Source: Pseudomonadales bacterium
GTDB taxonomy: Bacteria; Pseudomonadota; Gammaproteobacteria; Pseudomonadales; Azotimanducaceae
Assembly: GCA_017642855.1 (NCBI GenBank)
Contig: JAEPOO010000001.1
Span: forward strand, 558,001-622,000
Length of the DNA: 64,000 bases
Direction of reading: 5' to 3'
Below are positions 51,311 through 60,043 of the stretch, piece after piece (within the stretch, counting starts at the first letter, position 1; each line of letters begins with the position of its first letter). The notes beneath the pieces are model-generated. The model was not told where the DNA came from, did no database searches, and saw only the letters and a program-made list of their open reading frames with translations. Made by a program: the position numbers and the translations under genes.

Positions 51311-53413
51311 ATGAAGGGCACAGTCCACTACGAAACCCGGGGTAATATTGCGCTGATGAGCGTCGACAATCCGCCGGTTAACCCTTTGTCCTCTGGCGTA
51401 CGCCAGGGACTGTATGATGGCGTCAATCAAGCGCTTGAAGACGATGCTATCGATGCCATTATCCTCACCGGTTTGAATCGGGCATTCATCGCGGGTGCGG
51501 ACATCAGCGAATTCGGTGCCGCGGCAACGGAAGGCGTTGGGCTGAATGAAGCGCTCGACAAGATGGAAAATAGCACCAAACCGATTATCGCCGCCCTGAA
51601 CGGAACGGCATTTGGCGGCGGACTCGAGGTTGCTTTGTGTTGTGATTATCGAATCGCGGCACCTACAGCGCCTGTCGGTCTCCCTGAAGTTAAACTGGGC
51701 TTGCTCCCTGGCGCAGGAGGCACTCAGCGCCTGCCACGCCTCGTAGGTGCTGAAGCCGCAGTGAAAGCGATTATATCCGGTGATCCGATCATGGCGCCCG
51801 AGGCATTGGCCATGGGTATCGTTGATCGAGTTGCGAGTGGTGATTTGATTGAAGACGCCACGTCTTATGCGAACGAAATTATTAAGTCCGGGGCGGCGAC
51901 TCGGAAGATTCGTGATCTGGAAGACAAGATCGCCGGTGATCGCGGTAATACTGAATTGTTTGAGCAGTTTGCGGCGAATCTGAATCGAACTCACCGTGGT
52001 CAGTTTGCGCCGGCGCAGATCCTTGCCTGTATCGAAGCGGCTGTAAACGCCGAGAGCTTTGATGCGGGTATGAAAGTTGAAGCCGAGCGGTTTGCCGAGT
52101 GTCTGAAACATCCGCAGCGTGAAGCACTGATTCACATTTTCTTTGCCGAAAGAGCGGCAAACAAAATTCCTGGCCTTGACCGGGATGTACCTCTTATGGA
52201 AATCAATACGGCCTCGGTTATCGGTGCCGGTACTATGGGTGGTGGTATCGCCATGTGTTTTGCGAATGCCGGTATCCCTGTTCGTATCCATGACAATGAT
52301 CCTGAAAACCTCGCGCGAGGTGTCAAAGTTATTGAAGGCAACTATGCCCGGACTGTTTCTAAAGGTCGTCTGAGTCAGGAAGACATGGACAAGCGCATGT
52401 CGCTCATTATTCCGACGGAAAATTTTGAGGATCTGGGTGATGGTGATGTCGTCGTTGAAGCGGTCTACGAGAACCTGGACCTGAAAAAAGAAATCTTCGA
52501 GCGTCTGGACAAAGTGATGAAGGATGGCGCTTTGCTAGCAACCAATACATCGGGATTGGATGTTGACGCAATTGCCGCCTCGACTTCACGTCCAGAGTTC
52601 GTTTGCGGCATGCATTTTTTCAGTCCCGCAAACGTGATGCGTCTCCTGGAAGTTGTCAAAGGTAAAGACTCTTCACCGGTGACGTTGGGCACTGCTATGG
52701 CGCTTGGCAAACGTCTGGGTAAGGTTTCCGTCATGGCGGGTAACTGCCCTGGCTTTATTGGTAATCGCATGTTGGGTGGGTACACCCGTCAGGCGGCCAT
52801 GATGATTCTTGAAGGTGCGACACCGGCTCAGGTGGATAAAGTGGTTTATGACTTTGGTCTGGCTATGGGGCCATTCACCATGAACGATATGGTGGGTCTG
52901 GATCTTGGTTGGCGTGCTCGAAAAATGATGGGTGGTTCCAATGAAGTCACGGCTCGCATTCCTGATGAGCTTTGTGAGTTGGGCCGATACGGCCAGAAAA
53001 ACGGCAAAGGTTACTACCGATATGATGAAGGTGATCGAACACCTCTGCCGGATCCCGAAGCGGACGAAGTCATCAAGCGGGTTGCGGAAGAACTTGGCTA
53101 TCCGCAGAAAGACTTCTCCGATGAAGAGATTCTCAAGCGTTGCATGTACCCACTGGCCAATATTGGCGCGAAGCTGCTTGAAGAAGGGCACGCGCTGCGC
53201 GCAGGTGACATCGACACCGTCTATGTGAATGGCTACGGCTTTCCGACTTATGTCGGTGGCCCAATGTGGTTCGCGGACACTCAGGGTCTGGAGAATGTCC
53301 TGGCTGACATTGAACGATTCCATGAGGAGACCGGCGACGATGTCTGGAAGCCCTCGGAATTGTTGAAGAAGCTCGCTGCCGAGGGCAAAAGCTTCGCCTC
53401 CTTCGATGGATAG
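51311..53413 (+). CDS. bifunctional enoyl-CoA hydratase/3-hydroxyacyl-CoA dehydrogenase (FadJ-like)
   Basis: ATG 51311 gives 700 residues with GGAG upstream. Residues ~1-180 are crotonase: RAFIAGADISEF (oxyanion hole), GGGLEVALCCDYRIAA and LPEVKLGLLPGAGGTQRLPR with the two Glu. Residues ~290-700 are 3-hydroxyacyl-CoA dehydrogenase: NAD fold VIGAGTMGGGIAMCFANAG, catalytic His in CGMHFFSPANVMRLLEVV, and the C-terminal helical domain with GAKLLEEGHALRAGDIDTVY. It performs two beta-oxidation steps. Thiolase (FadA/FadI) is not adjacent, unlike in fadBA operons. Confidence 0.94.
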   Translation: MKGTVHYETRGNIALMSVDNPPVNPLSSGVRQGLYDGVNQALEDDAIDAIILTGLNRAFIAGADISEFGAAATEGVGLNEALDKMENSTKPIIAALNGTAFGGGLEVALCCDYRIAAPTAPVGLPEVKLGLLPGAGGTQRLPRLVGAEAAVKAIISGDPIMAPEALAMGIVDRVASGDLIEDATSYANEIIKSGAATRKIRDLEDKIAGDRGNTELFEQFAANLNRTHRGQFAPAQILACIEAAVNAESFDAGMKVEAERFAECLKHPQREALIHIFFAERAANKIPGLDRDVPLMEINTASVIGAGTMGGGIAMCFANAGIPVRIHDNDPENLARGVKVIEGNYARTVSKGRLSQEDMDKRMSLIIPTENFEDLGDGDVVVEAVYENLDLKKEIFERLDKVMKDGALLATNTSGLDVDAIAASTSRPEFVCGMHFFSPANVMRLLEVVKGKDSSPVTLGTAMALGKRLGKVSVMAGNCPGFIGNRMLGGYTRQAAMMILEGATPAQVDKVVYDFGLAMGPFTMNDMVGLDLGWRARKMMGGSNEVTARIPDELCELGRYGQKNGKGYYRYDEGDRTPLPDPEADEVIKRVAEELGYPQKDFSDEEILKRCMYPLANIGAKLLEEGHALRAGDIDTVYVNGYGFPTYVGGPMWFADTQGLENVLADIERFHEETGDDVWKPSELLKKLAAEGKSFASFDG

Positions 53414-53458
53414 TGATGGCGAATTAGCCGAATTCACTACCTAGTGGTGATATATCCT

Positions 53459-53484
53459 AAGCGCCCGGATGACCGGGCGCTTTT
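53459..53484 (+). terminator. rho-independent terminator after the FadJ-like gene
   Basis: AAGCGCCCGG (53459-53468), loop ATGA, CCGGGCGCTT (53473-53482), then TTT. The perfect ten-pair stem is GC-rich and about 45 bases after the stop. The rest of the 53414-53577 gap holds no gene. Confidence 0.88.
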
Positions 53485-53589
53485 GGTTCCAACCCATAAC
53501 TTTATGAAAAACAATAGGTTATTCAGTTTTTGCAAGACTGGCACGCATTCTGCACTGTTTCAGGTAACGAAAACTCTGTGAGTACAAAA

Positions 53590-53907
53590 ATGAATGGTCC
53601 CCTGAAAATCGTCTATCTGGTCCTCGGCATCATGTTCCTTTTGCTGGGTGTCGTCGGACTGATTGTTCCCATCCTGCCTGGGGTGTTATTTCTTGCCGGC
53701 GCACTCTATCTGCTGAGTCGTGGGTCCAGCCGTGTGAAGCAAGTGGCCGATGAACATCCGACCCTGCGAGGTTTTCAGCAGCGCATGGATCAGCTGGATG
53801 CAGCCGGCATGATGCAGCGTGTCCAGGTGGCCTGCCTGATGACCATTGAGAGCGCCGCCATTGGCATAAGAAAACTGTTGATCGGTGTTCGTCGCATCGT
53901 TGCATGA
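53590..53907 (+). CDS. YbaN/DUF454 inner-membrane protein
   Basis: ATG 53590 gives 105 residues; an in-frame GTG at 53578 (four codons earlier) is an alternative. It has the DUF454 layout: VYLVLGIMFLLLGVVGLIVPILPGVLF (shown in part) as two tight membrane helices with a Gly-Pro turn, then LYLLSRGSSRVKQ and a helical tail. E. coli YbaN is of unknown function. A terminator follows within 20 bases. Confidence 0.85.
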   Translation: MNGPLKIVYLVLGIMFLLLGVVGLIVPILPGVLFLAGALYLLSRGSSRVKQVADEHPTLRGFQQRMDQLDAAGMMQRVQVACLMTIESAAIGIRKLLIGVRRIVA

Positions 53908-53926
53908 ATTCAAAGAGCCTACTTTC

Positions 53927-53954
53927 AGCCCGGAATCTAACCGGGCTTTTTTTT
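53927..53954 (+). terminator. rho-independent terminator after YbaN
   Basis: AGCCCGG (53927-53933), loop of seven bases, CCGGGCT (53941-53947), then a run of eight T. Typical strong terminator that isolates the YbaN gene from the esterase gene. Confidence 0.9.
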
Positions 53955-54020
53955 GCCTGTTTTTTTTGCCTGATAGTCAGATGATATGCTTTGGTTTTGT
54001 TTTTAACCGAGGCACCAGCA

Positions 54021-55037
54021 TTGCCCAAGCATCCTTTCAATCGGCCGCGCGGTCGTATCGAAACCATGACCATTGAGTCGAAAGCACTGATGAACAATGT
54101 GCTGGGAGATCCGGTGGAACGCAGCGTTGCGGTGTATCTGCCGGAAGGTTATGACGGCTCTACGGAGACCTACCCGCTGTTCGTAGACATTGTCGGTTTC
54201 ACCGGCAGTGGCTTTAAACACATTGGATGGAGTGCCTTTCAGGAAAATTTACCGCAACAGATCGATCGATTGATTGCAGAAGAGAAGATGGGTCCAGTGG
54301 TGATTGCCTTTCCTGACTGTTTTACCTCACTCGGTGGTAACCAGTACGTGAATTCCAGCGCCATGGGCAACTGGGAAGACTTTTTGTGCGACGAGATGGT
54401 GCCGGAGCTTGAGTCCAGTTTTCGGCTCAACGGCAACCGGGCGATATTTGGTAAGTCATCCGGTGGGTATGGCGCCATTGTCCACGGCATGCGTCGATCA
54501 GATGTTTGGGGGGCGATAGCGTGCCACTCGGGTGATATGGATTTTGATATCTGTTACCGATCGGATTTCCCCGGTGTCTTGAGAGCACTGGCTAACTATG
54601 ACTTCAATATTCGTGCCTTTGTCGACAAGGTCCATGCAGGAAAGAAAGTGTTGGGCGGTGACTTCCACAACCTCATGATCCTGGCAATGGCAGCCAGCTA
54701 TGACCCCGATCCGAGTGAACCCTTCGGTATCCGGTTGCCCGTTGAAACGGATACCTGCGAGATGATCGAAGATCGATGGCAGAACTGGTTAGCCTGGGAT
54801 CCTGTTCGTATGGTGGACACGCCGGAAGCGCAACACTGTTTGAAGAACCTCAAAGGTATCTTCATTGATTGTGGTACCAAAGATCAGTACAACCTGGTGT
54901 TCGGCGCCCGGCAGTTAAACCGTAAGCTTCAACTGTTGGGCATCGACCATCGTTATGAAGAGTTCCCAGATACCCACTCCACGATTGACTACCGTATGGA
55001 TGTCTCGTTACCGTTTCTTTACGAAGCGCTCAGTTAA
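54021..55037 (+). CDS. esterase D-type alpha/beta hydrolase
   Basis: TTG 54021 with GAGG eight bases upstream is chosen; it gives (M)PKHPFNRPRGRIETMTIES and 338 residues, and keeps the GRIETxTIxS start common in this family. The nucleophile is in AIFGKSSGGYGAIVHG, with a second Gly-rich turn at TGSGF and the base in FPDTHSTIDYR. It resembles Fes/EsteraseD-type enzymes that act on siderophore, tripeptide or short-chain esters. Substrate unknown. A metallo-hydrolase gene begins 18 bases downstream. Confidence 0.85.
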   Translation: MPKHPFNRPRGRIETMTIESKALMNNVLGDPVERSVAVYLPEGYDGSTETYPLFVDIVGFTGSGFKHIGWSAFQENLPQQIDRLIAEEKMGPVVIAFPDCFTSLGGNQYVNSSAMGNWEDFLCDEMVPELESSFRLNGNRAIFGKSSGGYGAIVHGMRRSDVWGAIACHSGDMDFDICYRSDFPGVLRALANYDFNIRAFVDKVHAGKKVLGGDFHNLMILAMAASYDPDPSEPFGIRLPVETDTCEMIEDRWQNWLAWDPVRMVDTPEAQHCLKNLKGIFIDCGTKDQYNLVFGARQLNRKLQLLGIDHRYEEFPDTHSTIDYRMDVSLPFLYEALS

Positions 55038-55055
55038 CCAATAGGAAAAATAAGA

Positions 55056-56009
55056 ATGAAAAAACTGATTCTGATGTTGGTCCTTGCATTTTCATCCCAG
55101 GCTTATTCACATAGCGGACCGGAAGTACCGGAGCCGATGAATCTGGATTCTCTTGTCAAAGCCTTTGGCTGGGACTTTGAGAAAATGGAGATCACGACTG
55201 AGAAGGTGGCAGATGACCTCTACGTTCTGTTCGGTGTGGGTGGAAACATTGCGGTCAACGTTGGTGATGATGGTGTGTTCATCGTGGATGATCAGTTTCC
55301 GCAAATGATGCCGAAAATCCTGAAAGCCATCAGTGACATCGGTGGTGATGGTGATGTCGACTTTGCGGTCACTACGCACTGGCACTTCGACCATGCGGAA
55401 GGCAATCTGGCTTTGGGGCCCGACGGCACCTGGCTGGTCGCCCATGAGAATTCCAGGGAAATGATGAAAGGTGACCACATCATAAATCTCGTGGTTGCTG
55501 CCTATGAGCAGAAAGCTTATCCAGAGAGCGCGTGGCCGGATATTACCTATGACGATGACATGCAGTTTCACGTGAACGGACAGTCCATCGACCTATGGCA
55601 CTTCGGTCCTGCTCACACCACTGGTGACACAGCAGTCTATTTTCAAGGAACGAATGCCGTTCACCTCGGTGATGTTTTCAATAATTCCGGATATCCGTTC
55701 ATTGATGCCGGCAACGGTGGAACCCTGGAAGGCGTGATCAAGTTCTGCTCGGAGACCCTGAAAAGAATCAATGAAGATACGGTCGTGATTCCAGGACATG
55801 GTCCCATCACGGACTACCAGGCGCTGGTAGATTACGTGGATATGTTGTCAGTGATCCGCGATCGCATGTTAGCCATGATTGATGACGGTGCGACGCTGGA
55901 AGACGTGTATGCCGCCGGTGTAACTGCGGACTACGACGAGAAGATGGGTAACAGTATCGGGTTCGTCAATCGGGCCTATATGAGCCTGACTCACCGACGA
56001 ACCCGATGA
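55056..56009 (+). CDS. exported metallo-beta-lactamase-fold hydrolase
   Basis: A 317-residue protein with signal peptide (MKKLILMLVLAFSSQAYSHS). The zinc site is TTHWHFDHAEGNLAL, and later GPAHTTGDTAVYF and VIPGHGPITDYQALVDYV. The group comprises QuiP-like and PQQ-linked cyclase-type proteins and B3-like hydrolases in the periplasm. Activity unknown; antibiotic resistance should not be assumed. Probably co-transcribed with the upstream esterase. Confidence 0.88.
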   Translation: MKKLILMLVLAFSSQAYSHSGPEVPEPMNLDSLVKAFGWDFEKMEITTEKVADDLYVLFGVGGNIAVNVGDDGVFIVDDQFPQMMPKILKAISDIGGDGDVDFAVTTHWHFDHAEGNLALGPDGTWLVAHENSREMMKGDHIINLVVAAYEQKAYPESAWPDITYDDDMQFHVNGQSIDLWHFGPAHTTGDTAVYFQGTNAVHLGDVFNNSGYPFIDAGNGGTLEGVIKFCSETLKRINEDTVVIPGHGPITDYQALVDYVDMLSVIRDRMLAMIDDGATLEDVYAAGVTADYDEKMGNSIGFVNRAYMSLTHRRTR

Positions 56010-56012
56010 GTG

Positions 56013-56303
56013 TTAAACCGCGTCGAGAATGCTGATTGTTGGCGCACCAGCGAGAAAGGCGCCAAGTTTTGCGCTTTGCGCTTTAAATTCGTCTGACTTA
56101 CCGTGCTGATCCAGTGCAGCCTGATCCACATATTGCTCCATCACGATATAGGTCGCTTCTTCGTCCCGTGAGCGGTGCAGCGCATACCAGTTATTGCCGG
56201 GCTCTTTCTCAGCAACGATCGCCATCAGTTGCTTAAAGTTCTCTTCGAATTCATCGGTTTTGTCCGGTTGTATGTTTAGAGTCGCGACGATGCCAACTGC
56301 CAT
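56013..56303 (-). CDS. antibiotic biosynthesis monooxygenase (ABM) family protein
   Basis: A 96-residue ferredoxin-like protein behind a good AAGGAG site (seven-base spacing). MAVGIVATLNIQPDKTDEFE, WYALHRSRDEEATYIVMEQYV and ALDQHGKSDEFKAQSAKL are the family signatures. It is the second ABM protein in the window, with limited similarity to that at 7720. Convergent with the metallo-hydrolase, three bases apart. Confidence 0.85.
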   Translation of the reverse strand: MAVGIVATLNIQPDKTDEFEENFKQLMAIVAEKEPGNNWYALHRSRDEEATYIVMEQYVDQAALDQHGKSDEFKAQSAKLGAFLAGAPTISILDAV

Positions 56304-56385
56304 GGGATGCTCCTTCTGGTTCCTAGTGGTATTGCAGAGCCTTAGTTAAACACAGTTCCAGGCATGGTCCGAAGAGGGCGATACA

Positions 56386-56643
56386 ATGAATGAAAAGGTA
56401 TTAGTCACCGGTATGTTTGAAGCCATTCAGGACGCATTTCAGGACACCGATGTGGTGGTGCACCTAGCTGAGGTCATCCACGATGGCTTTGGATGGCGTG
56501 CGCTTTTAAACACCAAGGTCATGGGCAATGCCTAACGCGTGGTCTTCACCGGCAGCGGTGCAAGGGTCGATAGCTGGGTAAGGGCGCCTCCATACGGTCA
56601 ACTTTCTCGCGCTCGTGAGATCCTAAACGATAAGCGCGGTTGA
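56386..56643 (+). pseudogene. remnant of an NAD-dependent epimerase/dehydratase
   Basis: From ATG 56386 the frame reads MNEKVLVTG, but the GxxGxxG loop is deleted and it jumps to EAIQDAFQDTDVVVHLAEV, the AFxxxDxVVHLA motif of extended SDRs. It then continues LLNTKVMGNA, hits TAA (56533-56535) and resumes in the same frame with RVVFTGSGARVDSW to TGA 56641. Only about 85 codons remain of a normally ~300-residue enzyme. The deletion plus in-frame stop show decay. Confidence 0.65.
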
Positions 56644-56697
56644 TCTCACTGGAGATTTTTTGAGGCCTGGTGATATGCTAGACCCGTTGTAAATGGT

Positions 56698-57090
56698 TTG
56701 CCCACATTGATTTCCACCACCTTTGAACCGGAGCGTAATCTTTATGTCATGAAGATTACGGCCGACATCACTGCGCCCGAACTTGTTGCCGGTTACGATG
56801 CCGCATTTGTCCACAAGGACTTCCGACCCGACATGCATGCTATCTGGGATCTGTCCAGTCTTCGACTGGTTAGCATTCCAGTCAGTGAGATCAGGAAGCT
56901 GCCGCCGGAATTGCGTGATTACGCCAGGAAGCGCGGTGACTATAAAGCAGCGCTGGTCCCGGGCAGTGCAACCGATCGCATGCTCCTGCGACTTTACCTG
57001 ACGATTCTCAAGTTAATCGGAACGAACATCAGATTCAGAATTTGTAATACCCTTGCAGACGCATACCAATGGATTGAGGAGAACAGATAA
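56698..57090 (+). CDS. STAS/SpoIIAA-like domain protein
   Basis: A 130-residue soluble protein. TTG 56698 is the first usable start (a second TTG is at 56707); no Met is near. The pattern YVMKITADITAPELVAGYDA, AIWDLSSLRLVS, GDYKAALVPGSATDR and RICNTLADAYQWIEE matches the 148-residue protein at 2154-2600, including the central strand, the GxxAALV strand and the final AxxW. It overlaps the epoxide-hydrolase-like gene as TAATG, so the two are co-translated. Confidence 0.7.
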   Translation: MPTLISTTFEPERNLYVMKITADITAPELVAGYDAAFVHKDFRPDMHAIWDLSSLRLVSIPVSEIRKLPPELRDYARKRGDYKAALVPGSATDRMLLRLYLTILKLIGTNIRFRICNTLADAYQWIEENR

Positions 57091-58037
57091 TGGCTTTTCC
57101 CGAAGGGCAGATGATTTCTCTCGGCGATGTAGAGCTCGAGGTGTTTCAGGCTGGTCAAGGCGGCATCCCGGTTGTGATGGCACATGGTTGGCCTGAGCAT
57201 GCTTACAGCTGGCGTTATCAGATGCCAGCACTTGCAGATGCCGGATATCACGTGATTGTGCCGAACCAGCGAGGTTACGGCCGTTCCAGTCAGCCGGAAT
57301 CCGTAGAACACTACGACTGTCACCATATGACGGGTGACTACAACGCGCTGCTCGATGCTCTTGGCATCGAGAAGGCCGTTTTTGTGGGCCATGACTGGGG
57401 CGCGATTCTCGTCTGGCACCATTGTTTGTTGAACCCAGAGCGCGTTGTCGGCGCGGCGAACCTCTCCGTGCCTTTTCGGCCAAGAGAAGAGGCTGATCCG
57501 GTCGCTTTTTGGGAGCAAGTGCTCGGGCAGGAGTTTTATATCGTGCACTTCAACCGCCAGCCTGGTGTTGCTGCGAAAGCATTTGAATCAAACCCGAGAC
57601 AGTTCCTCACCAACATGTACCGAACCGAACAATGGCTGGATAAAGACAATCCAGAGGGGATGGGTGGTGCTTCGATCATTCATCTGGCGGAGCGTGCGTT
57701 GACCGGCGGTCGATTAATGATGAGTGAAGCAGAGCTGAATATTTTTGTTGAAGCGTTCGAGCGCAGTGGCTTCCATGCGCCCTGCAACTGGTATAGAAAT
57801 TTTACGAGGAATTGGGAAACGACAGCGGACGTTGAACAGAAAGTGGTGCAGCCTGCGTTAATGATCTATGGTGCGCATGACATGGTGCCGCAAACCGATA
57901 TGGCGGGCTATGTAGACGACCTTGAGGTACACACGCTGGATTGTGGACACTGGATTCAGCAGGAAAAACCACAGGAAACAAACCGGATTCTTCTGGCATG
58001 GTTAGATCGAAGAATGAAACCTCTATTTCCTTGCTGA
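57090..58037 (+). CDS. epoxide hydrolase-like alpha/beta hydrolase
   Basis: A 315-residue protein. Oxyanion-hole HGWPE (32-36), nucleophile Asp102 in VGHDWGAILVWHH, the cap-domain region with AERALTGGRLM, and the terminal base in LDCGHWIQQEKPQE. The Asp nucleophile (not Ser) is the mark of soluble epoxide hydrolases and dehalogenases; the tyrosines of the cap were not resolved. It may open an epoxide of a lipid or aromatic. Its start overlaps the STAS-like gene stop. Confidence 0.9.
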   Translation: MAFPEGQMISLGDVELEVFQAGQGGIPVVMAHGWPEHAYSWRYQMPALADAGYHVIVPNQRGYGRSSQPESVEHYDCHHMTGDYNALLDALGIEKAVFVGHDWGAILVWHHCLLNPERVVGAANLSVPFRPREEADPVAFWEQVLGQEFYIVHFNRQPGVAAKAFESNPRQFLTNMYRTEQWLDKDNPEGMGGASIIHLAERALTGGRLMMSEAELNIFVEAFERSGFHAPCNWYRNFTRNWETTADVEQKVVQPALMIYGAHDMVPQTDMAGYVDDLEVHTLDCGHWIQQEKPQETNRILLAWLDRRMKPLFPC

Positions 58038-59432
58038 TCAGTTCACGGAAAAGGGAACGCGAACTCTAACTTCAGAAGCGACCGGGCAGGCGGGTTCCAG
58101 TTCGACCCGTTCACGAATGAACTCAGCGAATTCGGGATTGAGATCCATATCCTGAGAACTGACACTGGCGGTAATTTCTCCCGGTCGCACCCGGAGTTCC
58201 ACATCAAACGAAAATGAGTCCTGCTCTTCGCTCATGGCGTCATCCAGCGACTTCTCTACACGTTTCACGAAATCATCCAGATCATGGCGGCTGATACGAC
58301 TTGCCAGGCTCACGCTGGGTAGCAAGTTAGTCAGTTCGCCGGCCCTTACGCGGCTAGCAGGCGTCGTTGTTCCCTGTGGAACAGGTGAGGGCTCGGCGAC
58401 AGCGAGATCGCGCCAGACTGCAGCAGGATCATAGCCTCTGGCACGCATGCGTGCGGATCTTCCCAGGTAATCAAGGATAAACCTCGCACCGTTCTGGAAT
58501 TCGTATTCAAACGCATTCTGCTTATCAGCGGCCTCGCAAAATTGATGGAGTTCTGCTTCAGGCAGCGTCACGCTAAAACCATCCTCGATGATGCCCATGC
58601 CGGGATCATCTCCAAAACTGATAGAAAAGAAGCTGCCGCCGATGAGACCTGTTGATGTCTCCGGTGCGGCATAGGCGCCAGGTTCTGTCTGGCCTTCCTG
58701 CCAATACAGGCTGGCATCGCACCGGGGAGAGAATGCCGTGTTGATCGTCGCAATCTGGTCTTTTGTGAGCACCTTCAATGCGGCGGTGACCGTGTCTGCA
58801 TCCTGCTCCTGCAACTGGAGCTGCAAAACGGAAGCCTGTTGATGTACATGAGAATGCTCCGCCATGATGTGGCTTGCGTCAGCCAGGATGCTCAACTCCT
58901 GAATCGAGTCCGGGAAGAGCGTCGGGCGTGCTGCCGTGTTCCAGGTGGGATAAGGAAACGAAGAGCAGAACTTACCCAATCTCGACAAGAATCGCGTCAA
59001 ACCATACTGCTTTGCGTAGTCGTACTCCTGCTCGTGAACCAGGATAAGCGCCAGGTGTTCATCGAGGGACGGCATGTCGGGGAACTGAATGGCTGGCACG
59101 TAAAACAGGCATGGAAAGTTGAAAATACCTTTTTGACCCAGCCGCGTGGCGTCACCGGACTCTACCCGTTTGCCGGTTCGAGTGCGTTCGGCCAGTTGCT
59201 CAAACATTTTCACCGGGGTCTTGGGAAAGTCTTCCGTATCAGCGTCATCATCCGCGATCAGCGAAAGCGCCATTTCCCTCTGATTGTGAGCCGTCATTCC
59301 ACGGGTGACGTAAGTCCAACAGTATCGATCCCTGTCTCCCAGAAAAATCTGGTGCAGGTGAATATCGACCTTGAGCTGGTCGTCAAGGTTGGCTGTAACC
59401 GGAAACGTCATACCAGATGGGATCCACGACAA
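58038..59432 (-). CDS. hypothetical protein (464 aa), unrecognised
   Basis: A 464-residue soluble protein with no signal peptide or membrane segment. The first 180 residues read WTYVTRGMTAHNQREMALSL, KGIFNFPCLFYVPAIQF and LALILVHEQEYDYAKQYG; a faint likeness to the suppressor-of-fused type fold is possible but not demonstrable. Residues ~180-330 repeat a related-looking unit (TGLIGGSFFSISFGDDPG). The tail is acidic, ending SEVRVRVPFSVN. It is divergent from efpL and abuts the convergent epoxide hydrolase-like gene with no gap. Confidence 0.75.
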   Translation of the reverse strand: MSWIPSGMTFPVTANLDDQLKVDIHLHQIFLGDRDRYCWTYVTRGMTAHNQREMALSLIADDDADTEDFPKTPVKMFEQLAERTRTGKRVESGDATRLGQKGIFNFPCLFYVPAIQFPDMPSLDEHLALILVHEQEYDYAKQYGLTRFLSRLGKFCSSFPYPTWNTAARPTLFPDSIQELSILADASHIMAEHSHVHQQASVLQLQLQEQDADTVTAALKVLTKDQIATINTAFSPRCDASLYWQEGQTEPGAYAAPETSTGLIGGSFFSISFGDDPGMGIIEDGFSVTLPEAELHQFCEAADKQNAFEYEFQNGARFILDYLGRSARMRARGYDPAAVWRDLAVAEPSPVPQGTTTPASRVRAGELTNLLPSVSLASRISRHDLDDFVKRVEKSLDDAMSEEQDSFSFDVELRVRPGEITASVSSQDMDLNPEFAEFIRERVELEPACPVASEVRVRVPFSVN

Positions 59433-59476
59433 GAGGTCAGTACAATAGCGATCTTATTATAGAAGCAGAATCAGTT

Positions 59477-60043
59477 ATGCCCAAAGCAAGTGAGTTAAAA
59501 CGCGGAGATGTGGTTCAAATTGATGGCGCTCCGCACGTCGTCCGGCAGCTGGAAGCCAAAAGTCCCTCTGCTCGGGGTGCGGCCACGCTGTACAAGGTAA
59601 GGTTCGACAATCTGATCTCAGGACAGAAACGTGACGAATCGCTGAAAGGGGATGACTTCCTCGCTGAGGCTGATTGTGAACGGGTAACCGTCCAGTACTC
59701 TTACCTGGATGGTGATCAGTATGTGTTCATGAATTCCAGCGATTACTCCCAGTACCTGCTGTCATCAGACGCCATGGAGGGTCAGCTTGAATATCTGACC
59801 GACGGTTTAGATGGGATTACCGCGCTGATTGTTGAAGGGAATCTGGTGGCGATTGAAATGCCCCAATCTGTCGTGCTGGAAATCACGGAAACGGCGCCAG
59901 GCATTAAAGGCGCCTCTGCGAATGCTCGAACGAAACCGGCAACATTATCCACGGGCTTGATTGTCCAGGTGCCGGAATACATCGAGCAGGGTGAGCAGAT
60001 CAAAGTGAATACCAGCAACGCGAAATTCATGTCGCGCGCCTGA
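59477..60043 (+). CDS. efpL: elongation factor P-like protein EfpL (YeiP)
   Basis: ATG 59477 gives 188 residues, the E. coli EfpL length. The three beta-barrel domains of the EF-P family are present; the N-domain tip is KSPSARGAATLY, carrying Arg33 at the place where EF-P has its modified Lys and E. coli EfpL its unmodified Arg. Domain III has SVVLEITETAPGIKG and GLIVQVPEYIEQGEQIKVNT. It relieves ribosome stalling at polyproline and related motifs. The TGATG junction couples it to arfB. Confidence 0.93.
   Translation: MPKASELKRGDVVQIDGAPHVVRQLEAKSPSARGAATLYKVRFDNLISGQKRDESLKGDDFLAEADCERVTVQYSYLDGDQYVFMNSSDYSQYLLSSDAMEGQLEYLTDGLDGITALIVEGNLVAIEMPQSVVLEITETAPGIKGASANARTKPATLSTGLIVQVPEYIEQGEQIKVNTSNAKFMSRA

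Noticed and set aside
51221..52291. Long minus-strand open frame (356 codons) opposite the FadJ-like gene
   Set aside because: It lies wholly antisense to a clear bifunctional beta-oxidation gene, has no recognisable domain, and is Arg/Thr/His-rich as expected for a shadow frame.
52673..53437. Second minus-strand open frame (254 codons) opposite the FadJ-like gene
   Set aside because: Antisense to the dehydrogenase domain; no family features; the plus-strand motifs are unambiguous.
55056..56009. Carbapenemase-type metallo-beta-lactamase
   Set aside because: The HxHxDH zinc motif is common to many hydrolases, and nothing specific to lactamases was seen.
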